Positions 58,171 through 64,000 of a stretch of 64,000 nucleotides of DNA are shown here, in pieces. The position numbers were made by a program, and so were the translations under genes. How positions within the stretch are numbered: position 1 is the stretch's first letter; each line of letters opens with the position of its first letter. The stretch is from Gordionus sp. m RMFG-2023. Its lineage: Eukaryota; Nematomorpha; Gordioida; Chordodea; Parachordodidae. A model generated the notes under the pieces. That model did no database searches and was not told the DNA's origin. It saw only the letters and a list, made by a program, of their open reading frames with translations. The DNA lies in NCBI RefSeq assembly GCF_954871325.1, contig NC_088775.1:79585561-79649560 (forward strand). The letters are read 5' to 3'.

Positions 58171-61036
58171 ATGAATTCAATATCTTCTTCAGACGATGAT
58201 GCTTGGGAACCGCAAGAGATTAAAAATGGAGTAAATAAAACACAATTTCAAATCCCTACTATTTATATATGTTGATTCAACGTTATTTAAAATATGTAAT
58301 TTATTAGTTAGAGCTAAAATTTAATCAAATATGTTTAAAGGTTTCAAAGGCTGGGAAGATGAAATCCAGTTTATTAAAGAAACCTTCTCAAATTCCTGAT
58401 ATAACGCCAAATCAAAAGCGAGATAAATCAGATAATGTTAATGATAAAAAAGTTACAAAGAGGCCATCAATTGAAAGGATATATCAGAAAAAAACTCAAT
58501 TAGAGCATATATTACTCAGACCTGATACTTATATTGGTTCAATCGAGCCTACTACACAGGTATTATATTTATATAATTATTATAATATAATTTAAATAGC
58601 AAATGTGGGTTTGGGATGGAAATGAAGGACTGATAAATCGAGAAATTACTTATGTCCCTGGACTTTTTAAGATATTTGACGAAATTTTAGGTAATTTTTT
58701 TAAAAATATGTCATAAATTAGTTCTTTTTAAAATAGTGAATGCAGCTGATAACAAAATAAGAGATAAAACAATGAATTGCATAAAAATAAACATAGATAT
58801 GTAAGTTATTTAATATATTTTACAATATATAAAATATACCATGATCCAAAAGAAATGCATATTTGTCTGTCCCTGTTCCAGGCAAACTTGTTCTGTTCTA
58901 TTCCCAGTACATTCCAAAGTGCATTCCTAATAAAATAGCAATTAATATATTTTTTTATTATTCATTAGTACATATAATTCAAGTATGTTATTAGGACTTT
59001 AGTATTAATTAAGACATGCTATAAGATTATTTATATTTAGGCAGTAGTATTAGTATCAAGCTGAGTGTCAAATAACAGTAACTTGGAAATAAAATTATCC
59101 ATTTTTAATATAATATTAATTTTATAAACAGTTAAAAATATTTTAAATTTGATCTGAAACAATATTTTTTATATCCTTAACATTACTTAATGATGCAATG
59201 AGTAATAATATTATGTGTAACAAACTAGAATTAAAAAGAAAAAAACAAATATTTATGAATAAGCCATTCTAAATATTATTATATTCATGTTCATAGTGCT
59301 CTATAATATTCCCCAAGTTTTGTTCTATTTCTTTAAATATAATACATCAGTGATGAAATGTCCATAGAACCAAGTGAAGCATTGCTTTCCTTCAAATTTT
59401 TCTTAAAAATTCTTAAATAAAATTAATATAATATTTATAATAATCTAACTTTGTTAAAAAAAATTATTATTTTTATAACATTAAAAAATATTTAAATTTA
59501 TTAGCATATCTTCAACAGTAAATAAATATAATTAATTGACAGTATTCAATATTTTTGTTCATCTAGAGAGGATTTTTTTTTGTATTGCATTTATTTATTT
59601 TATACATAATTATTTTTTAATTATTTTTAAATGTATGCCTTAATATAATATTTAATATAAGAACCAGTTATATTTTACATGATTAGAAATTATAATAATG
59701 AATATAATAGTTTAGATATCATAAATCACTAAATTATACATTTCCAATCTGATATCCAGGCCATATATCAGGCCCTTGCATATATATATGTCTAGTATAC
59801 TAATACAATGTGATAGGCTAGTGTTAGTCCATAATTTATTAATTAAGGATGATTTTATTGCTAATAATATAGTGTTATTATTTTCAAGTTTTAAATAAAT
59901 ATTATCCAGAAAGTAATAAAAAAAAATCTGGTATTCATATATTAACTGATAGTAACCAATCCGATTTTAAATGATAAACATCTGGGACAAAATATCTATA
60001 TAAAGAAATATTGATAAATATAAATAATTGGGAAGGCCTCCTTTGATCATAAGATTTTGATCGTATTTTCGTCCATTTCGATCAAAAAGGACAACATAAT
60101 CAATTCAAATTTTATGCAATTTAAGCATTTTATATCAAATATTTCGAAGTAATATTTTAACAATATTTAATATATCTTAATTTGCAACTATTAAATGGAC
60201 CAATCAGAGTGGACGAATTTACGATCATTGTTAAGTAAATCATTATCCGAGCTTGTATCCTAGATTCTAAAAAATGGTTTTTTGATTCGAATTTTAAAAA
60301 AAAATTAAAATGGATTTCCGGTTCTGGATTTATACCTGTTAAACAATATTTAGAAAAATTTACACAATAAATATGGCATGAATAAAAATTTAGCATACCT
60401 GATTCAAAATAAATGTTTTAAAAACAAAAATACGCAGCTTTGTTTCACTATTTTCTAAAATAATATATTTGACACAAACGATAGAATCGCGCCATTGAGC
60501 CATTGAACGATATCATTTTGAACGATTAGTAAATTCGTTACCATTTTAAAAAAACTGGTTTCGCTAAAATGAGTTTGATTACTATTTAAGAAATGCTTCT
60601 AGATCCTAGATTTGTCCCAATTCCAGCTGTTATTCTCTTTATCATAAAATGAATTCCTTTTTTACTTTCACAATTTTAAGAATATCGCCCTATAACAGAC
60701 CGTGGATTTAAATTATAATATTTTATATCATATTTTTTAAAAAAAATGATGAAAACGAATAACGATGGATTATTTATGATTTTTTTTTTTAGAGAAACGA
60801 ATACTATTTCGATTTGGAATAACGGAAAAGGCATTCCAGTGACGGAGCACAAAACCGAGAAAATATATATTCCGGCCATGATATTCGGGCATTTACTAAC
60901 TTCGAGCAATTTTGATGACGCTGAAAAAAAGGTCGTCGGGGGGCGGAACGGTTACGGAGCTAAATTATGCAATATCTTCAGCAAAAAATTTACCATAGAG
61001 ACCGCTTGCAGAGATTACAACAAAAAATTTAAACAA
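58171..61036 (+). CDS. TOP2: DNA topoisomerase II, N-terminal ATPase exons (gene runs off the window)
   Basis: Five in-phase exons: 58171-58230, 58341-58559, 58600-58690, 58737-58800 and 60793-61036, with introns of 110, 40, 46 and 1992 nt, all GT-AG. The enzyme passes one DNA duplex through another using ATP, in the nucleus. After a short acidic start (SSSDDDAWEPQ) and a basic stretch come RIYQKKTQLEHILLRPDTYI, VPGLFKIFDEILVNAADNK (the GHKL N-box, E..N..DN), TISIWNNGKGIPV (G1 box), LLTSSNFDD and VVGGRNGYGAKLCNIFSKKF (ATP-lid glycine loop). All are the family's invariant motifs, close to animal TOP2. The ATG at 58171 gives a compact N-terminus typical of the family. The next exon (after KKFKQ, donor at 61037) is not in the remaining 2.96 kb, so that intron is at least that long. 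About 225 of some 1,300-1,500 residues are present, and no break is seen. Confidence 0.93.
58801..60792 (+). other. 1992-nt intron of topoisomerase II
   Basis: GTAAGTT donor and a poly-T-AG acceptor. Splitting an Ile codon (AT|A), it joins INID to ETNT, matching the family. AT-rich; the patch GATCATAAGATTTTGATCG near 60045 and TTCGATCAAAAAGG suggest a small palindromic repeat, but no element is resolved. Confidence 0.8.
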
Positions 61037-61815
61037 GTAAATTTTTTTTAGAATGAAATTTTAGTGTAATTAAACATTATATTTTAGCCTATTTTATAGT
61101 TATGTTCCATGTAATTAATTTTAAGCTTGACCCCTCGTTCACAGTTAGCAAGAATTTACAACAAATTATACAAAATATGTTGTATTTTTATGTTTTTATA
61201 TATTTCGCCATGAATTCGCTCTAAATGTGAATGCAGGTTTAGGCTTAATTTATAGTTAACCCGTTATGTTCAAGCGGTGCTGTACTTACAAAATTAAACC
61301 AATAAATAGGTATAATTTATAAATATGAATTAGTAAAGCTCAATTTACCATTGTTAAGGTCAAGAAGAACTATGATTTTGATAACGTTAAATAAAGCAAC
61401 ACCAGTTTACTATCAATTAGACCTTAAAGGCAATCATCTTATTTATAAATATAATATTGTCTTCAATTTTGTAACTAATAAACATTTCAAACAGGATTTC
61501 ATTTATTAATAAGGTGGTGCCAATTCAATGTTGGATGTCGATTTTAAAAAATATTGGATCGGGCCAATATTTTCAAAAAATTGATCTGATCCAATATTTC
61601 TATTGTTATTGGTTATATTATGATTATACATAGAATTAATATCTTATTTTATACATAATTTCATAGTAATAAATTCATAAATGGACAAAATTCAATATAT
61701 TTATGCTTATAAAGAAAATCGAATTATTAAAAGATAGAGTAGCTAAAGATTAAAAAAAATTGCTTTATCTCCATAAAGAAAATGATTTTAAAATATTGAA
61801 TGAGTTACATTATGC

Positions 61816-61980
61816 TAGTGTTTTTTTAAACGGTTAACTTAGTCAAAAGTATATTATCCATGCTTGGAGATTTTGTCCACAGCTAGCAGAAAGGTTTGGA
61901 CATCTATTGTCAAAATTTAGAGGAATAGGTAACAATATTTTGGCTAAAATCTTAAATCGAGCCTTTTATTTAACAACATA
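61816..61980. mobile_element. Decayed hAT MITE, ~165 bp
   Basis: Ends TAGTGTTTTTTTAAACGG and TTTATTTAACAACATA, with inner TTGGCTAAAATCTTAAATCG similar to the MITE at 34807-35029. No target duplication seen. Confidence 0.6.
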
Positions 61981-62839
61981 CAATGTACCATAAACACTGC
62001 CCATATTTTTAATAATATTGCTACCTAATTGAGCGTTTCTCAAATGGTATCGTGTAAATTGATCACAATTTACAAACATTAATAAAAACATAAAACGTTT
62101 GCCTTTTTTCGAAAACACTCAATTAGGTTGCACATAAAGTTGCTTGCCTAAGTAGTTTCTATAAGTTATAATAACACCATTAAAATATTTATTTTTCAAA
62201 TTTTGTCTTTGTCAAGTTCTATTTTTATCATATATAATGAATAACCCATAACATTACTTTAATAGTTGGATTTTACGAAAATTTCCTTAAGAATAGTTAG
62301 ATTTCTTGAGCTGATACAATTATTGACAAATTCCTTTTTTCTCTATATAACAGCACCAATATCTTAGAAATTTTGCCAAAATTCCAGGCTAGTTATGTCT
62401 TAATGTTTGTACATAACATTATAAATAAAATAAAGTCAAAAAACTTGAATTGGGTGTCAGGAAAATTGAATTCAGGATAAAGATCATAATTAGTAAAGAT
62501 GCACTCATATGATATATTTTTTTTATCCATATCACCGACTGATACCTAAATAATATATAACTCAAAATAACATCAAATATTTTATATTTAAACAACTTAT
62601 TGTGTCAAAAACGCCATCTTGCGGAAATTAATTTAATAAAATGAATTACTAAAAATTACAAAATAAAAAATTTAATAAATGATTATAACGAATCAAAAAA
62701 AATTAATATTATTTCTTATTTTTTTTAGTTAAAAAAATATAATTTAAAAAAAAATAATTGTGGTTACGATATCAGCTAGTGGCACTCTTTACGATATAAA
62801 GTCAGCAAATCTTTATATATATTTGTTTCATTCAAATAA

Positions 62840-62985
62840 TCTTTCATATCACATCAGCATCTGTAGAAAGATTATTTTCTTCATTTGGAATGGTTCAATC
62901 CAAACTTTAGGAATTGTTTGGGAACTTAGTAAATTTCAAACAATAATTTTTAAGTATATTTTGTTATTTGAATGATTTTATTTAC
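62840..62985 (+). pseudogene. hAT C-terminal dimerisation-domain scrap
   Basis: Plus-strand translation ITSASVERLFSSFGMVQSKL followed, past one stop, by FGNLVNFK: the hAT 'SASVERIFSSFG--HSK-RN-L' motif. Only this end of the transposase remains, in the topoisomerase II intron. It is a different hAT type from the others in the window. Confidence 0.65.
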
Positions 62986-63173
62986 ACAAGTCCTGTATAA
63001 TTCGAACTCGGCCCCTAGACATTTTAAACTTTTCCGAGCTGGATCAGCTTCGGGCCAACAAAAAATTGAATTTACAGCTTGCACACAATTATTATTACAT
63101 TTTTTTTCTAGATTACTCAAATAAAAGTTGACGTTATATGTTCAGATTGATTTATCAAATTTATGCTTTTATT

Positions 63174-63559
63174 TAGGGCTATGTCGATATTAAAATGACC
63201 TATTTATAAATGTATATAATTTAGAATTGACACAAGTTTGGCAGCAAATTTTTTATCTTGTAATATCGATATATCATTAAAACTTGTTATATAACAAAAT
63301 TATTATAAGGAGGCGTCAGAATTGAACGATCAAAATTTGTTCTGGATCGAATCAGCAAAAAATTTTTAAAAACCGATCCATAACATAGGCTCATTTCATT
63401 TGCCTACGCTGACTCTTCTTTGAAATATTGATTGATAAATTATTTTAAAGTTTTTTGTAACATTCCAAGATGGTTATTCATTAAAAATTTACTGCTTATC
63501 TTGTAGCAATTCTGAGATATGCACATTTTTGTTCATATTTTAATATCGGCACAGCCCTA
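63174..63559. mobile_element. hAT-like MITE, 386 bp, in the topoisomerase II intron
   Basis: Termini TAGGGCTATGTCGATATTAA and (reverse complement) TAGGGCTGTGCCGATATTAA, flanked by a perfect 8-bp duplication CTTTTATT (63166-63173, 63560-63567). A patch with GGATCGAATCAG near 63342 may be an internal insertion. No coding sequence. Confidence 0.9.
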
Positions 63560-64000
63560 CTTTTATTCATTTCATAATTCGTGTATGGTTAATATAAATC
63601 GATAACTTTTGAGTGATTAGCTCTCCCTTACATTTCTTTTTAGGACTTGGAACTAAATTTCTTTTTTTTTATTAAACATATAAACGAGACAAAAAAGTAA
63701 CTAAAAAAATGGTATCAAAATTTAAAGGTCTATTTTATTTTTGAAATTCAAAAGGCATTTTTTTTTGTTTTCTCTCCATAAATACAAATTAGATTTTAAT
63801 TATTTTTTCGAATGAATGACGTTGAAAACAATATAATATGAGCATTAAATAAAGCAGACGATCATGCATATCATTTTTTTGTTACGAACCTAACCTAAAC
63901 CCTGAATCGCTATTTTTACAAGAAAATGGCGCCATAGTAATAAATGAAATTGTTCTATCTCGCCAGAAGCGAAAATTTGTTCTGCCATTTTATTATTACT

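Larger units (their letters stand above)
61037..64000 (+). other. Long topoisomerase II intron (continues past the window) with transposon pieces
   Basis: Starts at a GTAAAT donor after KKFKQ. Contains a decayed TAGTGTTGTTAA-type MITE (61816-61980), ATCGG-type pieces near 61550, a hAT dimerisation-domain scrap (62840-62985) and a MITE with clear target duplication (63174-63559). I found no match to the next TOP2 exon. Confidence 0.6.

Noticed and set aside
61037-61051. A 15-nt intron directly after the topoisomerase II KKFKQ codon (GTAAAT...TTTAG)
   Set aside because: Too short to be spliced in any way supported by the other introns here (35 nt or more), and the sequence after it does not match the protein family.
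1-64000. tRNA genes or mitochondrial/plastid DNA
   Set aside because: No tRNA cloverleaf with an A/B-box pair was found by eye, and the spliced nuclear genes argue against organelle DNA.

Overview
This window looks like a very AT-rich eukaryotic nuclear genome, almost entirely occupied by transposable elements and satellites, with a few host genes. Host-type genes have GT-AG introns that are mostly very short (39-46 nt), with a few much longer ones. The recognised proteins are DNA topoisomerase II, a Vti1-type Qb-SNARE and a broken N-terminal piece of glucose-6-phosphate isomerase. The transposons are of animal type: BED-finger hAT, ZNF862/SCAND3-like hAT, PGBD-like piggyBac and pogo/Tigger. 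A small-genome or parasitic animal (for example a myxozoan-like lineage) would fit, but this is inference; no species call can be made from the sequence alone.

Layout. 1-4.4 kb: higher-order satellite (115-bp monomers plus a ~570-bp spacer). 4.6-4.75 kb: G6PI fragment (minus). 5.5-6.05 kb: 3' end of an LTR element fossil. 6.42-7.54 kb: non-autonomous hAT with a relic BED finger. 8.2-9.3 kb: pogo/Tigger relic (minus) split by a hAT MITE. 10.3-12.66 kb: LTR retroelement fossil with two LTRs, gag and protease. 14.36-14.88 kb: small satellite array. 15.2-19.1 kb: 3.9-kb hAT with a nearly whole spliced transposase and a satellite inside one intron. 19.49-21.3 kb: non-autonomous hAT. 22-23.5 kb: hAT fragment and piggyBac relic (both minus).

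24.4-46.9 kb is a deep nest. An old ZNF862-like hAT (minus strand) is split by a 19.3-kb BED-finger hAT (26761-46048, 8-bp target duplication GTGCTGCC). That element carries an ~8-kb long-inverted-repeat element with an OTU-protease gene (26916-35038, 9-bp duplication) in its left end; this in turn holds a hAT MITE (34807-35029, duplication GTCATACC) in its right inverted repeat. The core of the 19.3-kb element also holds piggyBac pieces, another non-autonomous hAT and an integrase scrap. Two 13-unit satellite arrays in opposite orientation form its subterminal arms.

47.9-48.7 kb holds the end of a Vti1 SNARE gene (plus) and the end of an unidentified coiled-coil gene (minus), converging 39 bp apart. 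50.9-52 kb: hAT pseudogene. 52.68-56.08 kb: a 3.4-kb hAT with perfect 8-bp duplication, itself disrupted by another insertion. 57.06-57.2 kb: end of an unidentified minus-strand gene. 58.17 kb onward: topoisomerase II 5' exons, with a 2-kb intron and a further intron running past the end of the window, the latter holding several transposon pieces.

The host genes do not form an operon or pathway. The coherent story is the transposons: related hAT families share the terminal motif TAGTGTTGTTAA, and repeated insertion of one element into another built the central 22 kb. All identifications were made by reading translations and repeats by eye; no database search or alignment was run.
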